This document shows positions 1 to 10,156 of a stretch of DNA of 51,244 bases, one piece after another. A program made the translations under genes and the position numbers. Every line of letters starts with the position of its first letter. Position 1 is the first letter of the stretch. The stretch lies in contig BFEA01000144.1 of assembly GCA_003427395.1 (NCBI GenBank), positions 1,245,962 through 1,297,205 of the forward strand. Reading direction: 5' to 3'. The notes below the pieces were generated by a model, which saw only the letters and a program-made list of their open reading frames with translations, had not been told where the DNA came from and did no database searches. The stretch comes from Chara braunii. Taxonomy: Eukaryota > Streptophyta > Charophyceae > Charales > Characeae.

Positions 1-68
<68 letters not shown>
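1..68. repeat. (CT)n microsatellite at window edge
   Basis: Uninterrupted TC dinucleotide run from the first base to 68. The window also ends in the complementary (AG)n, so both contig edges sit in simple repeats where short-read assemblies usually break. Confidence 0.97.
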
Positions 69-72
<4 letters not shown>

Positions 73-1444
73 TGGGCAGTCTGTCGCCGCGCATCCCAAA
101 AACCCCACAAAGTCGTCACCCCGCTTAGCCTGAGTGTGCAAGCCAGGTTCACCCACGTGCCACAGTCCCTCGCGGCCACGCGTCAACCCCGCGCACTCAG
201 CACCAGCTCGTCACATCGCCCAACTCTCTACTCACCGTCTTTCTGCACGTTAGTCGATCCTCTCGACCACGCTAACTCCCAAGTAGCTTAGAGAGCAAAT
301 TAATCGCGCTTGCAGAATTTATAGCGTTCTAATCAGCGCGCAATAGTCCGGATTGCCAGAGGAACAGGAAAGAAGGGAGAAAGGAAGTGCCTACAAGTGC
401 ATGATCGGGCCGCGGCGTGGGGGACGTAGCCTCACTCCACGCTTCGATCCAACCATGCAACGATCCGGCCAATGAGATAGGATGTAGAGTGCGCATGCAG
501 TGACGCGGGAAGGGAATTTCAAGAACGGGGAAGATTTCAGTTACTCCTGCGTAGCGGGGAAGGAACAAGAAGATATTACAGTTGAGATTAGAATTTAGGC
601 GCGGCGGGAACAGAGCGCAGGTCCCTGTGCAGCAAAGCGCGCGTGCAAGCAAGAGGCGATGTGCAGTTACGGGCAAAAATTCCGACGCACCCAGTTTCCT
701 AGTCTAATTAAAGTCCTAATTACAAAAAGAAATTCCGAGAGCCTGCATAGGCTCGTTCTAAATTCAAAAATTCCGAAAGAATTGCCCGCGAGATTATCGC
801 GCCAAAAAGACGGACGCCTTCTTTGAAAACAAAAAAAAGGAAAAGAAAAGAGAAAAAGGCCATGAGTAAAACCAAATATTTCTGAATTGCCTGGGGCCGG
901 TCAGCTTAAAGATTTCTTTCATTTTTTTTTGGGGGGGGATGGGTGAGTGGCCTAAGCCGTATGTGCTCATATAGTCCGTAGACTATTCCCGTCCTTATCG
1001 AGGGAGATGCTAACCTTCTCTCGGCTCAACAAACACAAGCTGAAAGATCATATCTCAAGACCGTCGCACGTTGCGTCCGTGGATATTGGGAGATCGCATG
1101 GATGGACTGTCATTGAACATGATGACCAGGTACACAAGCCCGATTCTTCATTTCTGACTACTATCCGTTGTGAAGATCAACGGCCATAAATGACACATCC
1201 GGGCACTAAGAGCCTCCTTCGACACCAAGTGCACACTAAACGAGAAATTGCGATTAATTTATTTTTACAGTTTTACTCGATTTATGCCAATTTATAGTTC
1301 CATATACACATGCCCCCTTGAACAGGCTGCACTTGAAACGCAACTCCACGGCTTGCTGACCAATCTTGGACCAGGATCCCCTGCCCGAAAAAAAGAAAAA
1401 CAAAACGAAGGCCCCACTTGGAGTGTTCGGGGGGCGATTGAATA
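69..1444. other. Unassigned sequence, no gene recognised
   Basis: Only short open frames without recognisable domains. It contains A-rich and G-rich runs near 820-940 and degenerate AATTCCGA-type repeats near 680-780. I see no splice-supported exon, RNA gene or transposon domain. Confidence 0.5.
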
Positions 1445-1747
1445 GGCTCATACAAACATACATAGCCTCTGGGCACACACGCATGCACACAACTACGATA
1501 CTGGGTTGGGGGGGTCTATCAGGTATATGACGGGGTCTACTCACGCATGGCTTAGCTCTAGGGTAGGGTAGGGATATAAGTCCCTCCCACTAGTCTGAGT
1601 TCCGCCTCGCCTTGGGTAAGCTAGGTCTGAGTTCCGCCTAGGCTTGGGTAAGCTAGGGGAAGGATGGTAGGATGTGTCCTCGGGTAAGCTAGGGGAAGGA
1701 CGGTATGATGTGTGTCCTCAGGCGTTGGCCGGCCTTGCTTAGGTAAT
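1445..1747 (+). repeat. tRNA-related SINE fragment, body and tail
   Basis: This stretch matches the reverse complement of the body and tail of the repeat at 6516-6930. It shares the segments CTCATACAAACATAC, GGGGTCTACTCA, TAGGGTAGGGTAGGGATATA and GGGTAAGCTAGGGGAAGGA. The GGTAAGCTAGG motif occurs three times near 1615-1700, so the tail is internally re-duplicated. It abuts an oppositely oriented fragment at 1747/1748, giving a scrambled copy. Confidence 0.7.
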
Positions 1748-1947
1748 CTGCCCGAAGGCTATGTGTGCTCTATGTAACTATATAGCGAGATGATGTATGT
1801 GCCCAAAGGTCAGATATATGCAGTACTATGTATAGGGAACTACGTGTTCGTTTGAAGAGATGACAGGCTAAGTTGGACAAGAACCCCCCCCAAAGTCCCA
1901 AGCCAAACTCGAACCCGTGATCTATGACATGTGACCTCAAGACTCTA
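1748..1947 (-). repeat. tRNA-related SINE fragment with B-box head
   Basis: Reading the minus strand, the head holds a pol III B-box-like core (GGGTTCGAGTTTGG near 1903-1920) followed by the GGGACTTTGGGGGGGGTTC segment and the body. It is collinear with 6740-6930. The A-box end is missing: the copy stops at TAGAGTC. Confidence 0.7.
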
Positions 1948-1948
1948 C

Positions 1949-2245
1949 CATGACGTAGCTCAGTGGTTAGAGCACCAGTTGGAAATAAGCATTGTGGTAT
2001 GAGGTTGCAGGTTCAAGACTCAATTGGAGCCTTGCGCATGGACACTGACAGGGCGTTAGAATGACGCATGGATGGACACACATTCCCTTGGGCTGATGCA
2101 AGGTAAGCTTATACAGACACTGCCTTCGCACCACCCAAGGGTTGTCCATGGTGTTGTATGTCGGGTCTTGATACTGTATGGGTTGCTTGCGGTTGTTCCG
2201 TTGATCTCCCCAGTACGGCATATCACACACAGGGGCCGTTTGCGA
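1949..2245 (+). repeat. tRNA-like SINE head plus body
   Basis: 1956-1972 reads as an A box with a complete D arm (TAGCTCAGTGGTTAGAGC). 2010-2021 reads as a B box (GGTTCAAGACTC). Spacing suits a tRNA of about 83 nt (1949-2031), but the acceptor ends do not pair and the T stem is imperfect, so this is a tRNA-derived SINE promoter head rather than a working tRNA gene. 2032-2245 is taken as its body; no second copy of that body is seen in this window. Confidence 0.6.
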
Positions 2246-2454
2246 TTGTTGCTCAAATGATAGAGTCGTCAGGTCACATGTCATACATCACGAGTTCAAG
2301 TCTCGCTCGGGACTTTGGGGGGGGCTCTTGTCCAGCTTGGCCTGTCATCTCTTCAAACAAACACATAGTTCCCTCTACTTCGGACGCCAGGCTCTTGCAA
2401 TCTTCTACAGGCCCAATTCAGAGAGTCTACCCATCAGGATTACCTAAGCAAGGC
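2246..2454 (+). repeat. tRNA-related SINE head fragment
   Basis: Contains the head sequence AGGTCACATGTCATACATCA, a B-box-like CGAGTTCAAGTCTC and the GGGACTTTGGGGGGGGCTC segment, in plus orientation. It diverges after CATAGTTCCCTCTACTTC and runs into a tail segment belonging to a minus-strand copy. Confidence 0.65.
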
Positions 2455-2558
2455 AGGCCAGGGCCCACGGACACATCCTACTGTCCTTCCCCTAGCTTAC
2501 CCAAGGCGAGGCGGAACTCGGACTAGTCGGAGCGACCTATATCCCTACCCTACCCTAC
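2455..2558 (-). repeat. SINE tail segment duplicated by assembly
   Basis: These 104 bases are identical to 2600-2703. Only the mate-pair adapter and three extra bases separate the two copies. The natural sequence probably has this segment once. Confidence 0.85.
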
Positions 2559-2561
2559 GAC

Positions 2562-2599
2562 CTGTCTCTTATACACATCTAGATGTGTATAAGAGACAG
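2562..2599. other. Nextera mate-pair junction adapter (artefact)
   Basis: 2562-2580 is CTGTCTCTTATACACATCT, the Tn5 mosaic end used in Nextera libraries, and 2581-2599 is its exact reverse complement. Together they form the 38-bp circularisation junction of mate-pair libraries. This is library DNA left in the assembly, not genome sequence. Confidence 0.98.
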
Positions 2600-2942
2600 A
2601 GGCCAGGGCCCACGGACACATCCTACTGTCCTTCCCCTAGCTTACCCAAGGCGAGGCGGAACTCGGACTAGTCGGAGCGACCTATATCCCTACCCTACCC
2701 TACAGCTAAGCCATGCATGAGTAGACCCCATCATATACCTGATAGACCCCCCCCAGCCCAGTATCGTAGTTGTGTGGATGTGTGTGTGCCCAGAGGCTAC
2801 GTATGTTTGTATGAGCCCATAGGGTCATGCGTTTTTGTATCTGCCCGAAGGCTATTTGTGCTCTGTGTAACTGTATAGCGAGATGTATGTGCCCGAAAGT
2901 TAGATTTGTGCAGTACTATGTAGAAGGAACTATGTGTTCATT
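2600..2942 (-). repeat. tRNA-related SINE, 5' head lost
   Basis: Collinear with 6516-6838 (shared TAGGGTCATGCGTTTTTGTA, TGTGCAGTACTATGTAGAAG). The copy stops at 2942 (TGTTCATTT) and gypsy coding sequence starts at once, so the B-box head is missing. The open frame starting at 2827 is a fusion of SINE and retrotransposon sequence, not a real N-terminus. Confidence 0.75.
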
Positions 2943-3735
2943 TCGCTCCTTCACGGGACTCGCCAACTACTACCGCCCCTTCATACGCAACTTTTCCGAC
3001 GTTTCCTACCCTCTCCATGAGCTCACCCATGCCACCGAACCCTTCGCTTGGACAGACCGCCGCCAAGCCGCCTTCAACAAACTTAAGGAGCTCATCACCA
3101 CTGCCCCTGTCCTCAAAACCGCCGACCCCACTCGCCACTTCTTCGTCACCACGGATGCCTCCGACTTTGCCACCGGGGCCGTCTTATCCCAGCACTTTCC
3201 CCCCGACCACATGGAAACCCCCTCCATCAAGGACTCCCCCACTCACTCTCAATGCCCACCCGGCGAGCACCCCATCGCATTCGCCAGCAAGAAACTCCTT
3301 CCCGCAGAAATGAACTACCCATCCAACGAGAAGGAGCTCCTCGCCGTGGTCTACGCCCTCAAAGTCTGGCGCCCGTACCTCGATGGGCAATATTTCACCA
3401 TCTATACCGATAACACCGTGGTTTCCTCTATTCTTACCAAGAAAGACATCACCCTTCGCCAAGCCCGCTGGCTCGACTTCCTTCCCCAATTTACCTTCGT
3501 CTCCGGCTACGCCCTCCACGACAACCTTCTCTACATTGAAACCAAAGGCACCCGCCAACTCTCAATCCCTGACGCCTGTGGCCTCCGCACCCAGCTCTTG
3601 GCCGAGCACCACGACGCCAAGATCGCTGGCCACCTTGGTTTCCAGAAAACCTTCGATATCATCTCCCGTTATTTCCATTGGCCTTCCCTCCTCGCTGACG
3701 TCAAAGCCTACATCCGCTCGTGCGCCACGTGTTAG
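2943..3735 (+). pseudogene. gypsy pol fragment: RT thumb, RNase H, integrase HHCC
   Basis: The translation opens with the thumb motif FTGLANYYRPFI. RNase H follows: first Asp in TTDASDFATGA, Glu in NEKELLAVVYAL, third Asp in IYTDNT. The integrase zinc-binding H-H-C-C is complete (EHHDAKIAGH ... CATC). A TAG at 3733-3735 follows CATC directly, where relatives usually have Gln, which suggests a single CAG-to-TAG change. The catalytic RT palm lies upstream of the truncation and is absent. The ATG-led frame beginning in the SINE is spurious. Confidence 0.88.
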
Positions 3736-3764
3736 GCCGTCAACCCCTCGAACCGGGCTAATCA

Positions 3765-4868
3765 TTGCCCATCCCCACCCACCGCTGGCAGTCCGTCTCC
3801 ATGGACTTCGTGTGCGGTCTTCCCAAGACTGACCGCGGGCATGACTGCATCTACGTCATTGTTTGCCGCCTGACCAAAACCACCTCACACAACGCCAAAG
3901 ACATTGCCATTCTCTTATTCGATCATGTCGCCAGACACCACGGCCTCCCCGAGAATATCATCAGTGATCGTGACCCCCGCTTTCTCTCCCAATTCTGGAA
4001 ACAGCTCTTCAATGAATACGGAACCACGCTCAGGTACAGCACTGCATTCCATCCACAAACCAATGGACAGACCGAGAAGATGAACGATACTCTCCAAAGA
4101 ATCTTGCGGAAGTATTGTCATTCCCACCAGCACAATTGGGATCAGCTGCTCATCGCCGCCAAGATTGCCTACAACAATGCCGTTTGCCCTTCCACTGGCA
4201 TGTCCCCCTTCTACCTTGACCTTGGCTATCACCCACGCTTGCCTTCTGACTTCCTGCTCCCCTCGCAACTCAACCCATCCTCCCCCTGTCCCTCTCTCAA
4301 TGAATGGGTTGCAACAATGAACCGTCTCCTAAGAGAAGCAACCGAGTCAATCAAGCACACCCAAGAACAACAAGCTAAACAAGCCAACAAGCATCGTCGT
4401 GATATCACCTTCCAAGTAGGGGACAAAGTCTGGCTCTCTGCCAAACGCTTTGAACCCGAACAGGGTTTGTCCAAGAAACTCTCGAACAAGTGGCTCGGCC
4501 CCTTCCCCATCATTAAACAAACCTCTCCCGTGAACTACAAACTCCAGCTNCCCCCTNACATGAGNCGTGTACACCCAGTCTTCCACGTAGAATATCTCAA
4601 GGAATACCACGAATCCCCGCCTCAGTTCGCTGATCGCCCATATCCTCGACCTCCACCTATCATGCTTCCCACTGGACCAAAATTCATAGTCGAATCAATC
4701 ATAGGAAGAAGAACAACCCAAGTCGCAGACCATCCAGAACCAATCACCGAATACAAAGTCAAATGGACCGGATACCGTGACGAAGAATCAACATGGGAAC
4801 GCCTTGAAAATCTCAAGAATGTCATGACACTTGTCCACGCCTATGATCGTTCCCACCCTGCATCCTAG
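3765..4868 (+). pseudogene. gypsy integrase core and chromodomain
   Basis: This frame differs from that of the upstream fragment, so a short deletion or frameshift lies near 3745-3765 after the TAG stop. The integrase DDE residues are visible: Asp in SVSMDFVCGLP, Asp in IISDRDPRF, Glu in TNGQTEKMN. The GPF-type motif (WLGPFPIIK) and the C-terminal chromodomain (EYKVKWTGYRDEESTWE, then ENLKN) follow. Chromodomains direct integration towards particular chromatin in this group. Single unresolved N bases at 4550, 4557 and 4565 leave three residues undefined. The natural TAG end is at 4866-4868. Confidence 0.9.
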
Positions 4869-6018
4869 CTACCCCCCCTGCCCATACCCTGACTAAACCT
4901 TAAACCCTTGCGTAAACTCTGCTACAGCCTCGCCACCTTGTTCTACACACACCCCCGCCACAGCCACCCTTGCCCTTGACCCACTTTTCTGATGTCTGAT
5001 CTGCCCTTGTTCCTCGCCTAGCCTTGCGCCGTTCGTCCTCTCCACTTCCTTGTCCATCTTGTCCAATGTTGGTGGACCTGCGTGACGACCGGTGATAAAG
5101 GATCTAATGGCATGTGCACGAGGGCGATGGCTTGCTGCATCACTGTTCATGGAGATTATGCAGCTGGATTGGCCACCATGCTGCTACAACGGTCGGCACC
5201 CTGCCTCACAGACTCCCTGGAGCAGCTACTTGTCACATGAACCATGTACCAGTCTGCGACTCCCTTGCTACCGGATCAGACTCCATTGCCAATCATGCCG
5301 GACGCACCTGAGCACTTCGACTTTGGCCTTTTGGACTACCTCTACGACCACCTCCTGTCGCAGCCACTAAAGACCGCCTTGCTGCCTACTTTGGGACCTG
5401 CTCAAGACCTCTGAAGACCCCTTTACTGTTGCTGGTCAAGACACTTGAAGACCCCCCCCAGACCCCTTGACTCATTACAGGCCTCAGACTGTGTACCCAG
5501 ATCCCATCAGACACCCCAGCCCTTGTACATGTGAAATTGCCCTCGAACCTGCAACATACAATTCTTTTATTTTATTTTTCATCCCCTGACAACCCATAAC
5601 CTTGTAGAATTTCAATTGAAATACCTCGTTCACCCTTGTAGAACATCAGTAGGAATACCCTATCCCCTGTTCACCCTTGTAGAACATCAATAGGAATACC
5701 CTCTCCCCTGTTCACCCTTGTCGAACATCAGTAGGAATACCCTATCCCCTGTTCACCCTTGTAGAACATCAGTAGGATATCCTGTTACCTGCTCCCCCTT
5801 GTAGAATACCAATAGGACTATCCTGTTTCCCCGCAATACCCTTAGCCCACCAGTAGGATAGCCCTGTTCACAACCCACCAACACGACACCATGTGCCTTA
5901 TCACCTACATTATACCCCTCTTCCTCCTTCGACTTGTTGACCAGTGATCGGCCCCGTCCCGTCCTTCACAGCTTTCAGCATGGCTTCATGACTTTTGGCA
6001 GCCGGGACGTTGCCTTCT
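4869..6018 (+). other. gypsy 3' noncoding region
   Basis: Pyrimidine-rich sequence between the pol stop and the polypurine tract, with no conserved frame. It contains the 41-bp minisatellite described separately. Confidence 0.7.
5628..5830 (+). repeat. 41-bp minisatellite, about five units
   Basis: Units start at 5628, 5669, 5710, 5751 and 5791 (periods 41, 41, 41, 40). The core is GTTCACCCTTGTAGAACATC followed by AGTAGGAATACCCTATCCCC. Degenerate half-units lie on both sides (from about 5600 and to about 5880). It sits inside the gypsy 3' noncoding region. Confidence 0.9.
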
Positions 6019-6033
6019 AGAGGGAGGGGATAG
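6019..6033 (+). promoter_or_regulatory. Polypurine tract (PPT) of gypsy element
   Basis: AGAGGGAGGGGATAG is a purine-rich run immediately before TGTTATGG, the usual arrangement of plus-strand priming site and 3' LTR. Confidence 0.8.
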
Positions 6034-6436
6034 TGTTATGGACTCCGCCAGGGATCGATCCCTGGTCCATCTTTTTGCTGTTTCTGCTGCTTCCCATTTT
6101 CGGCCTGGCACCCTTTTTCCAAACCCCTCCTTTAGTACCATCGGATTTTGGACAACTGGCGCCATGCTGCAATTCGGGCGCCACTTTTTCAGTTCTGCCC
6201 TCGGGGCTTTTGCAGATCTGCCCCTGTACTGTACCGGACACCCGGTACTTATACCGGTGCCCCGTACAGTACGGGAACCAGTCTCGTACGAGTTTCGAGT
6301 TGTTGTACTCGTACCCAGTGTGCCTCGCTCCTGTTTCGGCATTGAGAATCCAAGACTTCGACTTTGTGTCCTTGCCACTGTGTCTTTGTCCGACCCTCTG
6401 TCGTGTCGAGTGAGTGAGTGTGTGTGTGTGCTCTCA

Positions 6437-6467
<31 letters not shown>

Positions 6468-6515
6468 TCCTCTCCCTCGGCTCTCCCTGTCTCCCTCAGC
6501 CTCGCGTTCGTTACA
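6034..6515 (+). repeat. 3' LTR of gypsy element (about 482 bp)
   Basis: Begins TGTTATGG directly after the PPT. The end is placed at TTACA (6511-6515), giving TG...CA termini, just before the SINE tail CCGTCCTTCCCCTAG. It includes a (CT)n run at 6436-6463. No partner 5' LTR is present, so identity of the two LTRs cannot be used for dating. Confidence 0.7.
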
Positions 6516-6930
6516 ACCGTCCTTCCCCTAGCTTACCCAAAGCGAGGCAGAACTCGAACTAGTTGGAGCGACTTATATCCCTACCCTACCCTACAACTAA
6601 GCCATGCATGAGTAGACCCCATCATATACCTGAAAGAACCCCCCCAGCCCATTATCGTAGTTGTGTGGATGTGCGTGTACCCAGAGGCTACGTATGTTTG
6701 TATGAGCCCATAGGGTCATGCGTTTTTGTATCTGCCCGAAGGTTATTTGTGCTCTATGTAACTGTATAGCAAGATGTATGTGCCCGAAAGCTAGATTTGT
6801 GCAGTACTATGTAGAAGGAACTATATGTTCGTTTGAAGAGATGACAGACCAAGCTGGACAAGAACCCCCCCCAAAGTCCCGAGCCAGACTCGAACCCGTG
6901 ATCTATGACATGTGACCTGAAGACTCTAAA
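6516..6930 (-). repeat. tRNA-related SINE, longest copy
   Basis: Read on the minus strand: partial tRNA-like head with B box (GGGTTCGAGTCTGG), then GGGACTTTGGGGGGGGTTC, the body, TAGGGTAGGGTAGGGATATA, and the tail GGGTAAGCTAGGGGAAGGA. The A box is lacking, because the copy stops at TAGAGTC just as at 1947. The other SINE fragments are judged against this copy. Confidence 0.75.
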
Positions 6931-6941
6931 AAGGGAACTGG

Positions 6942-7527
6942 GGTCCTGGTGCACAAAAAGCTAGCATCTTTAGTTCGGGAATCAGGCACAGACCCACTGG
7001 GTCACTGGGCCTGGACCTCTCTAGAGATTGATCATAGGACATGGCTCTTCATGTCCATATAAGTGTCGTTAGATCACTCATAGAAAACTCGGTTTCTTTC
7101 TGAGCTGGGACCGAAAATTCCAACGGAGGAATTTGTTATCATTGGGGGGGACGGGAACACAGTCCCCAACCAAGGTATCGACTCCACTATGCCCCTCTCT
7201 CATCCGGGAGAATCAGCTGCCTTGAATGATCTTATGATAGATCTAAGTTTGTTTGACCCCTTTCAATCTATGGATCCCGACACACGTATTTACACATGGT
7301 TTTCTTCTACTACACCTACCAGGGATATTACACTAACCAAAAGACGTCTAGACTACTTTCTCACGAAGGATGTGGAGCTCCAACTGGTCAATAAAACTGA
7401 TTATGTAACAGACCTCCTTTCAGACCACACCCCAGCCCGCATGGTGATCAATCTTGGTCTTGAGGCTTCTAAAGGGAACGGGCTCTTTAGGTTGAGCCTA
7501 CACGTCTTAGAGGACCCTGGGTGGTAG
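6942..7527 (+). pseudogene. LINE 1 endonuclease, C-terminal part
   Basis: In one frame the translation runs from VLVHKKLASLVRES through GHWAWTSLEI, IIGGDGN (the usual GDFN motif with Gly for Phe), RRLDYFLTK and LLSDHTPA (the catalytic SDH region). In-frame stops occur at about 7061 and 7081. This domain nicks target DNA for target-primed reverse transcription. Lacking its N-terminal third and carrying stops, it cannot work. Confidence 0.85.
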
Positions 7528-8051
7528 ACTGGATATGGGAAACTTGGGAAGAATGGCGTAACAACACGGTTATCTTTCACAATGAGGGAGAGGGCACCTC
7601 CCTCATATCAAATCAACTCAGTCTAATATCAAGAGTGAAAGTCGTCAATCGCAAATTTCAAGAGATCCAAATTCAACGAAAAATCCAAGCATTAGAAAAT
7701 AAACTCAGGAACTGTTTCTTTTCCAAAATCGTTAACCATAGGAGAAGAAACACACTCCTTCAAGAATGGCAAAAAAAAATTAAAAACCATAACCTTTGGC
7801 TTAAGTACAGACAAATCGACAGAATCCTCTACACTAACAGACTGAACAACAAAACCGCAAACGGAGTTAGTCACCTCAATAACAACCCCAGCATCACCAT
7901 ACTCTCTCAATCTAAAGACCCTAACCAGCCCCCTGCTAAAAGTGCAGATAAACTCTGTGAATATATCAAGATGTTCTACGAAGAACTTTTCATATCAGAA
8001 AAACCTCCTAACAGCCCAATCATACCACCCCATCTTGAGGAAAGGTTGTAG
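7521..8051 (+). pseudogene. LINE 1 linker between endonuclease and RT
   Basis: Basic, Gln/Asn-rich and alpha-helical-looking, with ISNQLSLISRVKVVNRKF. It resembles the LINE 3 linker (LSNQLNLISPVKAFNRKY). A frameshift near 7515-7525 separates it from the endonuclease frame. It ends at a TAG after EERL. Confidence 0.75.
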
Positions 8052-8111
8052 GGCTCTACATAACAGATCATATCGGATTTAGAATCCGCGCCACTAGAGA
8101 AACCCATCACT

Positions 8112-8984
8112 ATGCCCGAACTCACTGCAGCGGTCAACAGTATTGCCAAAGGGAAATGGCCAGGGCCAGACAGTTCACCAAAAGAATTCTACACCCGTGT
8201 TTGGCCCCTCATCTCCCCTGACCTCCTAAGAGTATTTAACGACATACTCGTGAACCAGTCACTTAACCCTCACACCACAGAAGGTATCATCACGGTGACC
8301 CTCTTCTACAAGAAGGGTGACAAAACAAATGTTAGAAATTACCGTCCCATCTCGCTGCTCAATGTTCATGGCAAGATACTTGCTAAGATTCTAGTCCGAA
8401 GAATCAAACCCCGACTAAAAAAATTGGTCCTTACTGACCAATGTGGTTTTATTCCAGGCAGACAAGTTTTTGACAATGTAATGACTATATATCAATCTAT
8501 TCACTTGATCAACCTGCATCGACTTAACAACGTTGTGATTCTCATTGATTTCAAAAAAGCCTACAACAGTGTAAATAGGGACCTTGTAAATAGGGATTTT
8601 GTGCAGACCACAATGGAGTAAGTTGGGGTGGGACCCAACTTCAGGAAATTTGTCAAATCATTGTATGGGGCATTAACAGGAAGGGTTTTTGTTAATAGGC
8701 AACCCTCCTCCTCCTTCAAAGTTACATGCTCATTGCGTCAGGGTTGTCCCCTGACCCCTTTCCTCTTTGTCATTTAATTGGAAGTGTTGTTGAATATGGT
8801 ACGCAACCACCCGGACGATGAGGGACTTCAGGTTTCCCATACCTACTCTATCAAGGTCTCAACTCTCACAGATGATTTCTCTGCTATCTCTGAAAACTCT
8901 ATCGAGTCGCTGGCTGCATTGGCAGAATGCCTAACAATATACGAGAGTGCATCAGAAATGAGAGTCAATTGCAGAAATCGGTAG
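8112..8984 (+). pseudogene. LINE 1 reverse transcriptase domain
   Basis: Motifs in order: GKWPGPDSSPKEFY, NYRPISLLNVHGKILAK, GFIPGRQVFDNV, motif A VILIDFKKAYNSVN (catalytic Asp), LRQGCPLTPFLF near 8733-8775, and motif C STLTDDFSAI near 8861-8885. Stops after 8618 and at about 8775 and frameshifts break it into three frames. A 10-base repeat (TAGGGA near 8575 and 8595) near motif A duplicates NRD, suggesting a small local duplication. Confidence 0.88.
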
Positions 8985-9317
8985 CTTGCACCCTTGACGG
9001 TCCGCCTCTGGTGCTAGACATGGGTATTTAAACCAAACCAGCAACACAAACAAAATGTTACTTGGGCCTCCTGACCTTCTTTGGAAACCTTATTGAAACT
9101 CAATTGTCTATAATAAAAAATACAATATGGGTCGCTTTTCGGCAGGGTAATAGTAATTAACGCATTCATCTCCTCCAAGATATGGTACATCCTGTCATTC
9201 AGGGTACCAACCACAGACTCATCTACCAATATCTGTAGACTACTAACTCAATTGCTCGGGAAAGGAAATTCATAAACTAAGCCTGCGCTCAATAAAGTCA
9301 GCTGAGTAAAAATCACT

Positions 9318-9850
9318 ATGAAACGCAAGACAGGGGGTCTAGGGGTACAGGATCCTGTGGCTCAAAACCAGGCACTAATAGCCAAATGGTCAATGAGAGC
9401 ACTCACAACATATGAACTACAACCGTGGATGGTGCTCTTTCAACACCTTCTAGCAAAAATATGGCGACTATCGGATCCGGAAGCAGTGTGGTACGGTATG
9501 CTCATGCACCCCTTTACCTTAAAACCTGCTGTCAACACACAGGCCTGTTGCTCAAAGAATGGAAAAAGATCCTCCCCCAGCCCCTCCAGGACCCCACTTC
9601 CAGGTACGACATTCTTAATACTTGCTACTTGGAAAATTCATCTATTAGAGATCCAACTAGACTTTCTCGGTTACCAAGGCAACAAAGAACTTCGGTTTGG
9701 GATGGATGCAACGTGGCATTGGCACATCCATCACATTTGGAATATGGAAGACAAAAAGTGGAAGTCTACAGATCAATTGAAGCCTGCCCTGACAGGTTTA
9801 CACCACACCTAAAAGCATCTCATGTCCATCATCCAAACACTTCCCGTTGA
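9318..9850 (+). pseudogene. LINE 1 post-RT region
   Basis: Opens with KRKTGGLGVQDPVAQNQALIAKW, the GGLGv..P...N.ALL.KW signature that follows the RT in plant LINEs. Downstream pieces (HLEYGRQKVEVYRSIEAC in one frame, HHIWNMEDKKWKS in another) match the corresponding part of LINEs 2 and 3, showing a frameshift inside. Confidence 0.75.
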
Positions 9851-10156
9851 ATGGACAGATATCCTCTCCAAGCCGGAAGTCGCATACAGAGAGTAACAAT
9901 GGTTCCGATTTAAGGAGGATCCGCTTTCCCTCTATAGAGTGGAGACAGTTAAGGTGAACGGCGCAACAAAAGCATTAGACTAGGTTATGAAAAAGTCAAC
10001 AGATCAAGGAGACAAGGCTGGTCTCACTCAAAGGGCTGAAAGAAATTAGAGTCACCCAAAAGAAGCCCTCTGGAGGATCATCCTCGTTCCAAGTGGTCAT
10101 GCAGGCAAATCCCAATCAACGATTGAAAAATAGATGTCTGCAAATATGGTTGGTAT

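Larger units (their letters stand above)
2943..6515 (+). mobile_element. Ty3/gypsy chromovirus, 5'-truncated
   Basis: Order: RT thumb, RNase H, integrase zinc finger, integrase core, chromodomain, 3' untranslated region with a minisatellite, polypurine tract, 3' LTR. The chromodomain and domain order place it among plant chromoviruses (Metaviridae-type LTR retrotransposon). gag, protease, the RT palm and the 5' LTR are absent from this window. The 5' edge is an abrupt join to a SINE fragment; the 3' edge is followed by another copy of the same SINE. The pol reading frame carries a stop and a frameshift, so the copy is dead. Confidence 0.9.

Noticed and set aside
2827-2942. N-terminus MRFCICPKAICALC of the pol-containing open frame
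   Set aside because: It is translated SINE sequence. The same peptide appears at 6718 without any pol.
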